Positions 8,679-18,308 are shown, numbered from the stretch's first letter. The stretch: DNA of 64,000 bases from Pseudoclavibacter sp. Marseille-Q3772 (GCF_916618895.1 NZ_OU745391.1:1178001-1242000); one strand, 5' to 3'. The notes: generated by a model from the letters alone, not told the origin. Program-made: numbers and translations.

Positions 8679-9542
8679 ATGACCGCGACTGATTCGACGC
8701 AACTCATTGCCCTCCTCGATGGCACGCTCGTTGATCCCAATGTCCCCCTCTTGCGCGCAGACGACCTCGGTGTCGTTCGCGGAGACGGAGTGTTCGATGT
8801 GGCCTTCTGCCGAGACGGCAAGGTACCGAACCTCGACGCCCACTTGGATCGACTCGAAGCATCCGCCCGCATCCTGAACCTACCTAAACCAGACCGCGAC
8901 GGGTACACCCGCGCCGTGACTGCGCTCACCGAAGCATGGGATTGGCAGACCCGTCCCGAGGCGATTGTGCGCCTGGTTGAAACGCGCGGCTCCGAGTTCG
9001 GCGGCCCGCCCACCTGTTGGGCAATGATGATGCCGCTTCCGGCCGCCATTTACCGCGACCGCCACGAGGGCGTGCGCGTGCTCGTACTCGACCGCGGATT
9101 CGAAGCCGAAGAAACCGTCGACCTGCCGTGGCTGCTGCCCGGCGCAAAAAGCCTGTCCTACGGCATTAACATGGCCGCGCAGCGCTGGGCACTCGACCAC
9201 GGTGCCGATGACGCGCTATTTGTCACCCCATCCGGACGCCTCCTCGAAGGCCCCACCTCGACGCTGGTGGTCGACCTCGACGGCAAGCTCCAAACCCCAC
9301 AGCAAGACGGCATCCTCGCCTCCACGACGCTGCGCCGGTTGATGGATGCTGGTGCCAGCGAAGGCTTGACAGTCACCTTTGCCGATTTGGACCGCAGCGT
9401 GCTCGATCGTGCTGACGGCGCCTGGCTGATCTCTTCAGGCCGCCTGCTGGCGCCGATCGTCTCGGTGGATGGCACCCCGATGCCTCGGTCGCCGCGCCAC
9501 GAACAGCTCTCGCGGCTGCTGCAGGTACCGGCACCGCGCTAG
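8679..9542 (+). CDS. pabC: Aminodeoxychorismate lyase / class IV PLP aminotransferase
   Basis: 287 aa. It has a fold-type IV PLP signature: an N-terminal domain with LRADDLGVVRGDGVFDVAFC, the catalytic lysine in GAKSLSYGINMAAQRWA, and the cofactor phosphate region GRLLEGPTSTLVV ... GILASTTLRRL. Expected reaction: 4-amino-4-deoxychorismate to p-aminobenzoate plus pyruvate, for folate. Branched-chain or D-amino-acid aminotransferases share the fold, so substrate assignment rests on overall resemblance and length. No pabA/pabB is adjacent. A strong bidirectional hairpin follows. Confidence 0.75.
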   Translation: MTATDSTQLIALLDGTLVDPNVPLLRADDLGVVRGDGVFDVAFCRDGKVPNLDAHLDRLEASARILNLPKPDRDGYTRAVTALTEAWDWQTRPEAIVRLVETRGSEFGGPPTCWAMMMPLPAAIYRDRHEGVRVLVLDRGFEAEETVDLPWLLPGAKSLSYGINMAAQRWALDHGADDALFVTPSGRLLEGPTSTLVVDLDGKLQTPQQDGILASTTLRRLMDAGASEGLTVTFADLDRSVLDRADGAWLISSGRLLAPIVSVDGTPMPRSPRHEQLSRLLQVPAPR

Positions 9543-9557
9543 TCGAACACTGCACAA

Positions 9558-9600
9558 ACAACTGTGGGGCGGATGCATCATGCACCCGCCCCACAGTTGT
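9558..9600. terminator. Bidirectional terminator hairpin
   Basis: Near-perfect 20-bp arms beginning ACAACTGTGGGGCGG on either side of a 3-nt loop, one mismatch, between the convergent pabC and Q-rich membrane protein genes. Confidence 0.85.
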
Positions 9601-9611
9601 GCTGAGTTGAA

Positions 9612-11846
9612 CTAGCTCACGTGACCGCGGCCACGCAGGTAGGTCAGTACCGTCTCGTCACCGGTGTTCGCCAACCAGTCGAGCAGTTCGCGATCGGCAC
9701 CGTTCGCTGCGGCCAAGTAGGGCCACAGTTCGCGGTGTTCCTTCATCGCGTGCAACTCCTCCGCCGGAGTGCTCGGGTCGAGAGCCCTGCGGGCCATCGC
9801 GGCGAGGTCGGGTGCCTCGCCATGCTGTTCCTGCGGTTCGGATGCGGATGCATCACTTGCGGGCTGTACCTCCGGTCGCGGCTGTTCCTCGGCTGGGTTC
9901 GTGTGCTGAGGTGCAGCCTCATACTCGGGACGCTGTTCTGCCTGCTGGCCCTCACGCAGGAACTGCGGCTGCGCTGAAAACTGCGGCGCGGCTTGCTGTT
10001 CCGGCTGCTGGTAGCTCTGCTGTTCATAGCTCTGCTGACCGTACTGCTGCAGCTCGGGCGGCTGCGATGGCTCAGCGGCCGGCTGGCCGTACTGCTGGTC
10101 ATAGCCCTGCGGCTGCTCATACTGCTGCTGCGGCTGCTCGTACTGCTGTTGCGGCTGCTCGAACTGCTGACCGTACTGCTGCTGTGGCTGCTGGTAGCTC
10201 GGCTGGCCGTAGCCCTGCTGCGGTTGCTGATAACCAGCTTGGCCGCTATTGAGCTTGAAGCGCTGGCCCGTTGCATCGAAGTGGGCCGTGAGCTCAGGCG
10301 CACGCCACACGACGATCAGCGCAATCAGCGGAAGCAGCACGGTGAACGCGAGCAGGTACAGCCCCGAAATCGTCGATGTCATATGCGGAATGATTGACGT
10401 TGACTCACCGGACTGCTGGATCAAACCGAAAATCACCGCCAGCACACCGACAGCAAGGATGGCGGCGGTGAAGTTCATGAGTTTCTGCTGGCTGACTACC
10501 GGCGCGGGCTGTCCACGACCACCCTTCACCATGCGGTACACCATGATTGCCGCCGTAGCGATTGCCGCCAGCAGCACCATCACGATGACGGTCATTGCGA
10601 CATTGCCCCCGTCCACCGGGACATACTCCAAGACCGGGATCAAACCGCTAATACCGGCAATGGCACCAAGCACACTGACGGTCGCAACCAGCAGCATCCC
10701 CAACCCGAGCGCGTGGAACCAGCGCGCGGTCGCATCCATTGGTTTTGTACCGCGCCCAGCCTCACTGCTGAGGGCGAGCACACCAAGTGCCGGTACGAGG
10801 ACGGCGGTGTTCGGCGTCGCACCGTAGATCATGACCGGGATGAGGTGTGTCGACTCGACACCGAGCCGCGAGAAGCCGAGTCCGCAGATGCCATCGATCA
10901 GCCATGCCGCGAGCATTGCCACGCCGAGTGCGATGGTAACCAAACGCGCTGGCTCTGACCCCAGTGCAAAGAGTGCCGTGAACGCGATCAGCGCTGCGCC
11001 AAGCAGCATGCGCATGATGACGCCGATGATGACGCCAACGCTGTTGGTATCGCTGGCAGCGCCCAGTTCGCTCACCTTGCCGAGCAGCGCAACACCGACG
11101 ATGATCGACGACAGCAGTGTGATTGCGGCAAGGCCGATGAGGAAGAACGTCAGCGCCTTGACGGTGAACGCTGCAAGCTTGCCGAACTGCGATTGCGGGC
11201 CGCCGAGCGCGCCAGTTTCGTAGTCCCGGGTCTGCGCATTGACCGCGATTGCCGCCAGCGATAGCGCTACGGCAGCGCCGAGTCCAAGAGCATCGGGCAT
11301 ATCGGTTAGACCGCCGAACGCGCGCACGATATCGATGATGCTGTAGACGGTCACGCTCACCAATAGCGGGGCCTGGGAGGCAAGACGAATCTGGTAGACG
11401 AGACCCGGCGCGAGTGGCAGCACACCGAACCGAGCAAGCAGCTGCATGGCACCACCGAGCACGGCAATGATGATGCAGAACACCGCACCGAGAACCGCGC
11501 CGCCGAGGTCAACCTTGTAGAACTGGGACTGCCAGACGGTCATCAGCGCAAGCAGAGGCAGCACCACACCCGCGATATCGCGAACCCAGTCCAGTGCGGA
11601 TGAGCGCACCATCTGCCGAGGCGGCCGCTGCGGCTGCTGCGGTGCACCGAACTGGCCCTGCTGCTGGCCTGAGAAGTGGTGTTGCTGCGATGCATCAAAC
11701 TGGCCCTGCTGGTCACCGAATTGCGGTTGCTGCATCGACCCCGGTGACTGTTCCACCGGTTGCGGTACGAAGTTTCCTTGACCCTGCTGCGCACCCTGGC
11801 CAGCAGACCAATCTGGCTGCCCGTACTGGGTTGCGTTGTTATCCAT
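9612..11846 (-). CDS. Polytopic membrane protein with Gln-rich tails and a C-terminal LRV-like domain
   Basis: 744 aa from ATG 11846, preceded by AAGGAGCGTGAACTG. Four parts are visible. (1) About 95 N-terminal residues rich in Gln, Gly and Pro. (2) A hydrophobic core with roughly ten or eleven membrane helices between residues 95 and 525. (3) A low-complexity stretch of repeating QQ/YGQ/YEQPQQQ units of about 130 residues. (4) A C-terminal segment of about 65 residues beginning PDLAAMARRALDPSTPAEEL and ending YLRGRGHVS. The last part resembles the leucine-rich-repeat-variant domain appended to many actinobacterial membrane or secreted proteins. Function is unknown. The gene stands alone, with a terminator behind it. 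Confidence 0.7.
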   Translation of the reverse strand: MDNNATQYGQPDWSAGQGAQQGQGNFVPQPVEQSPGSMQQPQFGDQQGQFDASQQHHFSGQQQGQFGAPQQPQRPPRQMVRSSALDWVRDIAGVVLPLLALMTVWQSQFYKVDLGGAVLGAVFCIIIAVLGGAMQLLARFGVLPLAPGLVYQIRLASQAPLLVSVTVYSIIDIVRAFGGLTDMPDALGLGAAVALSLAAIAVNAQTRDYETGALGGPQSQFGKLAAFTVKALTFFLIGLAAITLLSSIIVGVALLGKVSELGAASDTNSVGVIIGVIMRMLLGAALIAFTALFALGSEPARLVTIALGVAMLAAWLIDGICGLGFSRLGVESTHLIPVMIYGATPNTAVLVPALGVLALSSEAGRGTKPMDATARWFHALGLGMLLVATVSVLGAIAGISGLIPVLEYVPVDGGNVAMTVIVMVLLAAIATAAIMVYRMVKGGRGQPAPVVSQQKLMNFTAAILAVGVLAVIFGLIQQSGESTSIIPHMTSTISGLYLLAFTVLLPLIALIVVWRAPELTAHFDATGQRFKLNSGQAGYQQPQQGYGQPSYQQPQQQYGQQFEQPQQQYEQPQQQYEQPQGYDQQYGQPAAEPSQPPELQQYGQQSYEQQSYQQPEQQAAPQFSAQPQFLREGQQAEQRPEYEAAPQHTNPAEEQPRPEVQPASDASASEPQEQHGEAPDLAAMARRALDPSTPAEELHAMKEHRELWPYLAAANGADRELLDWLANTGDETVLTYLRGRGHVS

Positions 11847-12003
11847 CAGTTCACGCTCCTTGTATTGCGGTGGCACCGCCACCGCCTCTTCTTGCAGCGT
11901 ATTGCCCTAAGGAAACATTCAGGTGACCGGCATCGGGTGTTCCAGCAAATACTTCGGGTGCGATTCTCGGGGGATTTACGAATAGCGTCCCTAAGATTGG
12001 CGC

Positions 12004-12303
12004 ATGAAGACCATCTCCGTAGAAGCACTGCATCAGCTCGGCGACCAGATCACGCTCATCGACGTGCGTGAGCCGGACGAACTCGCCGAGGTTCGCATCC
12101 CCTATGCGGTTTCGATCCCGCTAAGCGAGTTCGCAGACCGCGCCGACGAAGTCCCCGCATCCGGAGCCTACATTCTGTGCCACGCCGGGGGACGCTCCGC
12201 GCGCGCCGTGACCTTTCTTGAAGAACTCGGCAAGGACGCCACCAATGTCGAGGGCGGTATCTCTGCCTGGCAGCAAGCCGATCTCCCCGTCGAACGGGGC
12301 TGA
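12004..12303 (+). CDS. Rhodanese-like domain protein
   Basis: 99 aa, a single rhodanese domain. ITLIDVREPDELAEVRIPYAVSI is the typical CH2A region, and the active-site loop is CHAGGRSA with the catalytic Cys. The end (VEGGISAWQQADLPV) is also diagnostic. Such stand-alone domains move persulfide sulfur or act in redox or cyanide defence; the partner is unknown. The gap of about 160 bp to the upstream divergent membrane protein gene should hold both promoters. Confidence 0.9.
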   Translation: MKTISVEALHQLGDQITLIDVREPDELAEVRIPYAVSIPLSEFADRADEVPASGAYILCHAGGRSARAVTFLEELGKDATNVEGGISAWQQADLPVERG

Positions 12304-12330
12304 GCGAGCGCAGCGCCGCGAGGGCGCGAG

Positions 12331-12735
12331 CTAGTCGAGTAGTCCCGTAACGAGCAGCATCAACATTGCCGCACCGGCAACCGCCAGCACTGCGCCGGTG
12401 GCAACGAGTGCAATGCTGCGACGGCGCTCACGCTGTAAGAGGCGTAGATCGGATGCGGCTCGGTCGAGTTCGGGCACGTCTGCCAGGCTCGCAGCGAGCT
12501 CATTGGCATACTGCGGCTCATCCTCATACTCACCGCTGATTGCGCCGGATGTGGGGTCAAGTTCAGCGGTCACCGTTCGTGAGTACTGGGGTGCGGCAAC
12601 GACCTGCCGCGCCCGACGATTACGGAGCAGAAAGCTACCCCCGAGCACGGCCAGTACGACCCCGCCACCACAGATCACCATCGCGATCAGAATCGCAACT
12701 CCGATCATGCCTGCGGTGAGCGTGACCGACATCAT
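12331..12735 (-). CDS. Small two-helix membrane protein, unknown
   Basis: 134 aa from ATG 12735, with AAGGGG five bases upstream. A first helix near residues 5-38 (AGMIGVAILIAMVICGGG onward) is followed by RNRRAR, then an acidic middle part (LDPTSGAISGEYEDEP), a basic RERRRS, and a final hydrophobic stretch (ALVATGAVLAVAGAAMLML). It lies 22 bp downstream of the zinc metallopeptidase gene on the same strand and is probably co-transcribed. I do not recognise a family. Confidence 0.6.
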   Translation of the reverse strand: MMSVTLTAGMIGVAILIAMVICGGGVVLAVLGGSFLLRNRRARQVVAAPQYSRTVTAELDPTSGAISGEYEDEPQYANELAASLADVPELDRAASDLRLLQRERRRSIALVATGAVLAVAGAAMLMLLVTGLLD

Positions 12736-12757
12736 GGCAGCCCCTTACATTCGACCG

Positions 12758-13633
12758 TTATAGCTGGTTACCGGACACACTAAAGCTATCGCACTGTTCC
12801 ACGCCGCCCTCGAATCCGCGCATCAGCCAGGTCGTGCGCTGCTTGCTCGTACCGTGCGTGAACTTCTCCGGCTGCACTTCCATACCGGACTGCTCCATGA
12901 TCGCATCATCACCGATAGCCTGCGCCGCCGAGATCGTCTGTTCGATCTCCTCGCGCGTTGGTTCCTTCATGATCTGGTTGCCGTGCTCATCCTTAGCGCG
13001 CGACGCTCCGGCCATCCACGCACCGGCATAGCAGTCTGCCTGCAACTCAAGCCGTACCAGTCCACCGGTCGGGCCCTCATCCTGCTGCCGATCAGGGGTG
13101 AGACCGCCAGCGAGGTGTTGGATGTGGTGACCCCACTCGTGTGCGACCACATACATCTCGGCCAGCGGGCCACCCGGCGCACCGAAGCGGTCAACGAGGA
13201 TGTCGAAGAAATCGGTATCCATATAGATACCCTCATCGTTCGGGCAGTAGAACGGTCCAACGGCGTTGGATGCGGTTCCACAGCCACTGCCGGTCTGGCC
13301 GCTATAGATCACCACCGAAGGGTCGCGGTACTCACGCACGCCGACCTTGCCGGCCTCCTCGGACCAGAACTGTTCGAGCGTCACCGCGGCACCTTCGATA
13401 CGGCAGTCACGGTTCGAGTTTGCATCGGCCCCCGTGCAGGCGATGTTCTCTTCCTGCTGCTGACCGCCACCACCGGCGCCAAAGAACTGGGTCACATCGA
13501 CCCCTAAGAGCTGGGTCGAGAGCAGACCAAGCAGCAGCACGGCGATACCGCCGCCACCACCAATCATCGCGCCCCGGCCGCTGCGCTTACGCACATTGCT
13601 CGAGTCGAACTGCGATCCTTCGTTGAACGTCAT
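12758..13633 (-). CDS. Neutral zinc metallopeptidase, YpfJ family
   Basis: 291 aa. After a short basic cytoplasmic start (NVRKRSGRGAM) there is a Gly-rich signal anchor (IGGGGGIAVLLLGLLSTQLL), so the catalytic domain is outside the membrane. The zinc motif is HEWGHHIQ, inside the family-typical VVAHEWGHHIQHLAG. GPFYCPNDEGIYMDTDF and LELQADCYAGAW are further landmarks; the latter supplies the third zinc ligand in related proteins. Length fits the family. Substrates are unknown. The following small membrane protein gene is only 22 bp away. Confidence 0.85.
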   Translation of the reverse strand: MTFNEGSQFDSSNVRKRSGRGAMIGGGGGIAVLLLGLLSTQLLGVDVTQFFGAGGGGQQQEENIACTGADANSNRDCRIEGAAVTLEQFWSEEAGKVGVREYRDPSVVIYSGQTGSGCGTASNAVGPFYCPNDEGIYMDTDFFDILVDRFGAPGGPLAEMYVVAHEWGHHIQHLAGGLTPDRQQDEGPTGGLVRLELQADCYAGAWMAGASRAKDEHGNQIMKEPTREEIEQTISAAQAIGDDAIMEQSGMEVQPEKFTHGTSKQRTTWLMRGFEGGVEQCDSFSVSGNQL

Positions 13634-13711
13634 GGCACTAATTTAGCCGAGCGAGGATCAGCTCACCCGCGAGCGCATGTCTCAGGCACCGAGCGGTTCT
13701 GATGCCAGCGG

Positions 13712-15895
13712 CTAGCGCCGTTTCGGTCGCGGCTCGGCAGCAGGCATCTCACCGCGCTCACGCAGCTGCTCGTAGTGCTCGTGCGCTTCCTGTTGCCACT
13801 GCGCTTCTGAGCCGGATGCGACGACCGTGCGCAGGTGCGCCTGCTCGTAACCAAACGCATCCACCAACTCCTGTGCCAGTGGCCGCAAGCGAGATACCAG
13901 CCGCTGAATATACGAACCGACCATTCGTGCCCGCCCGGTGGTGAGTCGTCCCGCGAGCAGGTACCAATCGAGATCGCGTTCAATTCGCCCGAGGCCGTAG
14001 AGATCACGTAACCAGCACAACACTCGATATTCGTCGCTTTCGGCGTCGAAGGTCTCCAGCTTGCGTGTGAACGCCTCCCACTGGATCAACTCGGCATAGG
14101 CGCGCGCCGCATCAATCAGCCGTGATTGTTGGGTGTTTAGGGCTTCAGCGCGCTCCGCTGCCGAGCGCTTCGCGTACTTTGCGAGATAGGCGCCGATGGC
14201 AGCGATCTCATCCTCGACTCGGGCGGCAAGCAGCGCCCGCTGGTGGTTCGGGTCACGCAGCCAGCCGACGGCACGGGCAGAGCTCCCCAAGTCCGTCGCG
14301 TTGCCGCCCAAGCGGGCAAGGCCGATCTCTCGCCACGCCTTCAATGCCGTCTGCGAAAGGATCAGACGCGCAGTTTCGCGACTGTCCGCATCCTTGAACT
14401 TTGCCGCATAATCATCGAGCAAGCGCTTACCCACCAGCTGCAGGAGCACGGTGTTATCGCCCTCGAAGGTGGTGTAGACATCGAGATCGTGACGCAGCAG
14501 CGCAACGCGGTTCTCGGCGAGGAAGCCCGCACCACCGCACGCTTCCCGAACCTCTTGCAGTGTCTCCATTCCCTGCCATGTCGACAGCGGCTTCAGCGCT
14601 GCCGCAAGGGTTTCCAGATCGGCCCGACGCTCGGGGGTGTCATCAGCGCCGGAGAACACCGCCTGAAACTCAGCGAGCAGCTCGTCGGCCGCAAACGTTG
14701 CCGCATAAGCGGTGGCAATCTTCGGGATGAGTCGATGCTGGTGGCGGCCGTAGTCGAGCAGTACCGTCTCGCGGCCGCTCTTAGCGTTATCGAATTGACG
14801 ACGCTGATTGGCGTAAGTAATGCCTATGGCGAGGGCGGCGCGCTGGGCGACCGCCGCGGTACCCGTGAGTGAAACCCGCCCCTGCACCAGGGTTCCGGTC
14901 ATCGTAAAGAACCGTCGGCCCGGGGATGCGATCGGCGAGGTGTAGTTACCGTCCTCGTCGACGTCGCCGTAGCGGTTCAGCAGATAGTCGCGCGGGATGC
15001 GGACATGATCGAAGTGCAAGCGCCCGTTGTCGACACCGTTGAGCCCGCCCTTGAGGCCGTCATCCTCACCGCCGACGCCGGGCAGGAACTCGCCGTGCTC
15101 ATCCCTGATCGGCACATAGAAGGCGTGCACACCGTGATTAACGCCCTTGGTGATGAGCTGCGCGAACACCACTGCGGCTGTGCCGTCCTTCGCGGCGTTG
15201 CCGAGGTAGTCCTTCCACGCCAGCCGGAACGGGGTGTTGATGACCCACTCGTGCGCATCCGGATCATAGGTCGCGGTCGTTGCCAGACCCGCGACATTGG
15301 AGCCGTGGCCGGACTCGGTCATCGCGAATGCGCCGGGCACCTTGAGCGAGAGCACATCTGGCAGCCACCGACGGTGGTGTTCCTCGGTACCGAGGTGCAG
15401 GATCGCGGAGGCAAAGAGCCCGAACTGCACCCCTGATTTAATCTGCAGGCTGGGATCTGCAAGGAACAGTTCGCTGAACACCGCGAGGTTGGCGCCGTGG
15501 GCACCCTTGCCACCGAACTCCTCCGGGAAAGCGAGCTTCGGAGTACCGATTGCAACCAGCTTCACAAGCTGTTCCGACACCCGTTCGCGGTGTTCCTGCG
15601 GGGTGAGCGAGTCATCGCGCCAGAACGTCGGGTTCGCGGCAATCGACCGCCCCTTGATCGTGGCATCCGGCCAGGACCCGATGAGTGCGTGGGCAATTTG
15701 GTTGCAGTTAATCGCCACCGTGTTCGGGTCGGCATCGAGTTCAGTGTCGTCGAGGTGTGCTGCGTGTTCGACCGTGTCATCGGTCGTGCCGGCAGCTTCA
15801 CTCACGTGGGGCTCGAGGTCTTCGCCGACGGCCCCGTCAGCGCGAACGTCGTTGTTCGGTTCTTCCGGTAAAGCGTCATTGCTCATGTGCGCCAT
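13712..15895 (-). CDS. Acyl-CoA oxidase / acyl-CoA dehydrogenase family protein
   Basis: 727 aa from ATG 15895, which is 8 nt behind AGGAGA; a longer reading frame upstream lacks a ribosome site. The acidic N-terminal 60 residues are unconserved. Then come the acyl-CoA oxidase middle-domain hallmark FAMTESGHGSNVAGLATTATYDP and the FAD/tetramer segments FFTMTGTLVQGRVSLTGTA and EVREACGGAGFLAENR, with a long extra helical C-terminus typical of acyl-CoA oxidases. Likely reaction: alpha,beta-desaturation of acyl-CoA with electrons passed to oxygen, starting beta-oxidation. A short palindrome at 15972 lies in the promoter region. Confidence 0.88.
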   Translation of the reverse strand: MAHMSNDALPEEPNNDVRADGAVGEDLEPHVSEAAGTTDDTVEHAAHLDDTELDADPNTVAINCNQIAHALIGSWPDATIKGRSIAANPTFWRDDSLTPQEHRERVSEQLVKLVAIGTPKLAFPEEFGGKGAHGANLAVFSELFLADPSLQIKSGVQFGLFASAILHLGTEEHHRRWLPDVLSLKVPGAFAMTESGHGSNVAGLATTATYDPDAHEWVINTPFRLAWKDYLGNAAKDGTAAVVFAQLITKGVNHGVHAFYVPIRDEHGEFLPGVGGEDDGLKGGLNGVDNGRLHFDHVRIPRDYLLNRYGDVDEDGNYTSPIASPGRRFFTMTGTLVQGRVSLTGTAAVAQRAALAIGITYANQRRQFDNAKSGRETVLLDYGRHQHRLIPKIATAYAATFAADELLAEFQAVFSGADDTPERRADLETLAAALKPLSTWQGMETLQEVREACGGAGFLAENRVALLRHDLDVYTTFEGDNTVLLQLVGKRLLDDYAAKFKDADSRETARLILSQTALKAWREIGLARLGGNATDLGSSARAVGWLRDPNHQRALLAARVEDEIAAIGAYLAKYAKRSAAERAEALNTQQSRLIDAARAYAELIQWEAFTRKLETFDAESDEYRVLCWLRDLYGLGRIERDLDWYLLAGRLTTGRARMVGSYIQRLVSRLRPLAQELVDAFGYEQAHLRTVVASGSEAQWQQEAHEHYEQLRERGEMPAAEPRPKRR

Positions 15896-15971
15896 ATTCG
15901 ATCTCCTGGTACAGCGATGGGCAAGATCTGCGAACCATGCACAAGCCACATCCAAACTGCCGCCCAAGAAA

Positions 15972-15985
15972 TAGGAGGTTTCCTA
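15972..15985. promoter_or_regulatory. Possible operator upstream of the acyl-CoA oxidase gene
   Basis: TAGGA-GGTT-TCCTA inverted repeat, about 77 bp upstream of the start codon in a 190-bp region without genes. Only symmetry and position support it. Confidence 0.3.
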
Positions 15986-16084
15986 CAAGCCAGCAGGATG
16001 TGGAAAATCAAGCGACCGCCGAGGCGACCGGATGCATCCGCTCTGGATGCGCTCCGACGCGTCGGCGGCCGTTTGGTTTCGAAA

Positions 16085-17290
16085 CTACGCTTTCAGCGCC
16101 TCCATCATCTTTACTCGACCGCTGCGCAGGATCGAGTTGCGGTAGATGCGGCCGGCCAACATCGTGAGCACCCAGGCAGTCGCCACGAGGATGACCAGCG
16201 AAACCAGCGGTTCCCACCACTGCGCGTCACCGAAGAAGATCCGCACCGGCATGGCCACCGGCGAGGAGATCGGGATGTAGCTCAGCCACGTCATCAGCAC
16301 CTCGTTCGACGCACCAAGGAACGGGCCGATGTACGGCACCATCATCAAGTACACAATCGGCGCGGTGGCGCTGGCCACATCCTCAGGGCGGCTGAGTGTC
16401 GCACTGACCGCCGCGTACATTGCGGCGTAGACCATGTACCCGAGCAGCGTGAAGAGGATGAACCACCCGGCGGCGGGGAGAATCTGCATGGCGAGCTCTC
16501 CCGATCCCGACGCCGCGAGCGCACCAACGAGTGTCACCGCAATCACCAGCAGCTGACCCACGGCCAGGATGGTGCCGGCGATGATCTTGCCCGCAAGGAT
16601 CGTGCTCGGCGTAACCGTCGATACGAGCAGTTCGACAATGCGTGACGCCTTCTCTTCGACGATGGACTGTGCGAGGCGCTGCACGGACATCATCAGCGCC
16701 GAAAAGAACAGGATGCCAAAGCCCATGCCGATCCACATCCGTGCCATCGGGTTATCGAGCGCGCTCGTTGGCTCGCTCACTACAGCGGAGTTCGGCGAAA
16801 CCGTGAACGCCGAGACCACCTGCTGTTTCACGTCTTCATTGCCAAGCACGGTGATCGGTGACTCTGCGGCAAGCGATGCCTGCTTGCCATCCTGGTCGTA
16901 GAGCGTGAGGGCCTGCGCCTCATCGGTCATCACGACCAGCGCGTTGACGTCGCCCGACTTGAGTGCCTCAACACCCTCATCCACCGAGCCCAACTGCTGC
17001 AGCTCGAACGGCAGCTTGTCCATACCCGGGATCGTTGATTCATCGATCGTGGTGCCGACCGTAATATCCTCGTCGTTACCGCCGATGGCGCTGAAGAACT
17101 CGCCAATGTACTTCTGGCCGAGGACGGCGGCCAGAATGAACAGCACGCTGATGATCATTCCCCAAATAAACGCTTTGGAGCGAACGGCCATCTGCAGTTC
17201 GCGTTCGGCGATGAGCTTGACGCCCTGTACCGGGGAGAGCGCGCTGGCAACCTGCGGTTGAGTTTCGTGTTGTGGTTTGGTGTGGCTCAT
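16085..17290 (-). CDS. ABC-2 type transporter permease (NatB-like)
   Basis: 401 aa. The N-terminal helix (AFIWGMIISVLFILAAVLG) comes right after the family-typical LIAERELQMAVRSK. A large extracytoplasmic domain of about 150 residues follows, then five or six helices including ARMWIGMGFGILFFSALMM. VQRLAQSIVEEKASRIVELL is the ABC-2 signature, where VEEKxxR is conserved in NatB/YhaP proteins. Its ATG overlaps the stop of the upstream ATPase gene by 4 bp. Together they form an exporter; the substrate (sodium or a small molecule) is unknown. Confidence 0.88.
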   Translation of the reverse strand: MSHTKPQHETQPQVASALSPVQGVKLIAERELQMAVRSKAFIWGMIISVLFILAAVLGQKYIGEFFSAIGGNDEDITVGTTIDESTIPGMDKLPFELQQLGSVDEGVEALKSGDVNALVVMTDEAQALTLYDQDGKQASLAAESPITVLGNEDVKQQVVSAFTVSPNSAVVSEPTSALDNPMARMWIGMGFGILFFSALMMSVQRLAQSIVEEKASRIVELLVSTVTPSTILAGKIIAGTILAVGQLLVIAVTLVGALAASGSGELAMQILPAAGWFILFTLLGYMVYAAMYAAVSATLSRPEDVASATAPIVYLMMVPYIGPFLGASNEVLMTWLSYIPISSPVAMPVRIFFGDAQWWEPLVSLVILVATAWVLTMLAGRIYRNSILRSGRVKMMEALKA

Positions 17291-18207
17291 GAACGCACCT
17301 CGCGGAAGATCTGGACCAGCGGCGTAAGTTCGCGCTGGAATGTGGAGACGGGGCCGCGTGCGATCGCCGCCTGGAGTACGTCTTGTGCGCGCTTCGCTGC
17401 GACCTGCTCTGCTGCGTCCTCGTCGAGCTGCGGATCGAGCTGCACACGGAACACGTGCTCGTTGCCCTCGCTGCTCACGAGTTCAATATCGGCGAATGCC
17501 TGCGCCCACGAGGTATCGACGCTGCCGATGCGGAACAGTCCGCGTGAGTGTGCACGCTGGAGTTGGTCTCGGGTGCCCTGTGCGCGGATCTTGCCCTGGT
17601 TGATGATCACCAGGTCGTCGCTCAGGCGTTCAACGACGTCGAGCTGGTGGGATGAGAACAGTACCGGCACGCCGCGGTCGGCGACTTCCCGCAGTACCTG
17701 CAGCACCGCATCCACGGCCACCGGGTCGAGACCCGAGAACGGCTCGTCAAGAATGAGGAACTCCGGGTTGTGCACGAGCGAGACGCACACCTGGGCGCGC
17801 TGCTGGTTACCGAGCGAGAGCGATTCGAGCGCGTCATCACCGCGGTCAGCGAGTCCCACGACCTCGAGCAGCTCGTCGGTGCGACGCGTTGCCTCCGCCT
17901 TGTCGATACCGTGCAATCGCGCGAAGTACACGATCTGCTCGCGCACCTTCATCTTTGGGTACAGGCCGCGTTCTTCGGGCATGTAGCCGAAGCGGGCCCG
18001 GTCGGTGGCGGTAACCGGTTTGCCGTTGAGCAGGATCTCACCCTCGGTTGGCTGGATCAGCCCGAGGATTGTGCGCATCGTGGTGGTTTTACCAGCACCG
18101 TTTGCGCCAACGAATCCCGTGAGTCGCCCAGGTTTGATGTCGAAGCTCACGTCGTCGAGAACCTGTCGGTCCCCGTACCAGTGGCTAATGCCTCGGATCT
18201 GAAGCAT
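17287..18207 (-). CDS. ABC transporter ATP-binding protein (NatA-like)
   Basis: 306 aa from ATG 18207; a GTG two codons earlier is an alternative. All motifs are intact: Walker A GANGAGKTT, a Q-loop in FGYMPEERGLYPK, a signature variant LSLGNQQRAQV, Walker B FLILDEPFSGLD, and an H-loop in VLFSSHQLDVVERL. The C-terminal 80 residues form the usual extension of drug/sodium exporter ATPases. The PEERGLYPKM string after the Q-loop is typical of the NatA subgroup. It is translationally coupled to the permease. Confidence 0.92.
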   Translation of the reverse strand: MLQIRGISHWYGDRQVLDDVSFDIKPGRLTGFVGANGAGKTTTMRTILGLIQPTEGEILLNGKPVTATDRARFGYMPEERGLYPKMKVREQIVYFARLHGIDKAEATRRTDELLEVVGLADRGDDALESLSLGNQQRAQVCVSLVHNPEFLILDEPFSGLDPVAVDAVLQVLREVADRGVPVLFSSHQLDVVERLSDDLVIINQGKIRAQGTRDQLQRAHSRGLFRIGSVDTSWAQAFADIELVSSEGNEHVFRVQLDPQLDEDAAEQVAAKRAQDVLQAAIARGPVSTFQRELTPLVQIFREVRS

Positions 18208-18308
18208 GCTCACCCCTTTTCAGAACTATTTGCGGTGTGCATCGTAACAATGCCGCGTATCGCCAACTTGGACGAGAACGGGCTCTGACGAGGGGCATTT
18301 TTCAAGTC

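Noticed and set aside
7574..9049. 491-aa version of the FUSC-like exporter starting at 9049
   Set aside because: The extra 146 N-terminal residues are Ser/Arg-rich, lie antisense over pabC and have no hydrophobic character. ATG 8611 starts exactly at the first conserved helix.
13769..15567. Long antisense frames inside the acyl-CoA oxidase gene and similar ones in purL, purF and the PutA-like gene
   Set aside because: High-GC genes give open antisense frames. The products are Arg/His-rich, have no domains or ribosome sites, and the sense frames are well-known enzymes.
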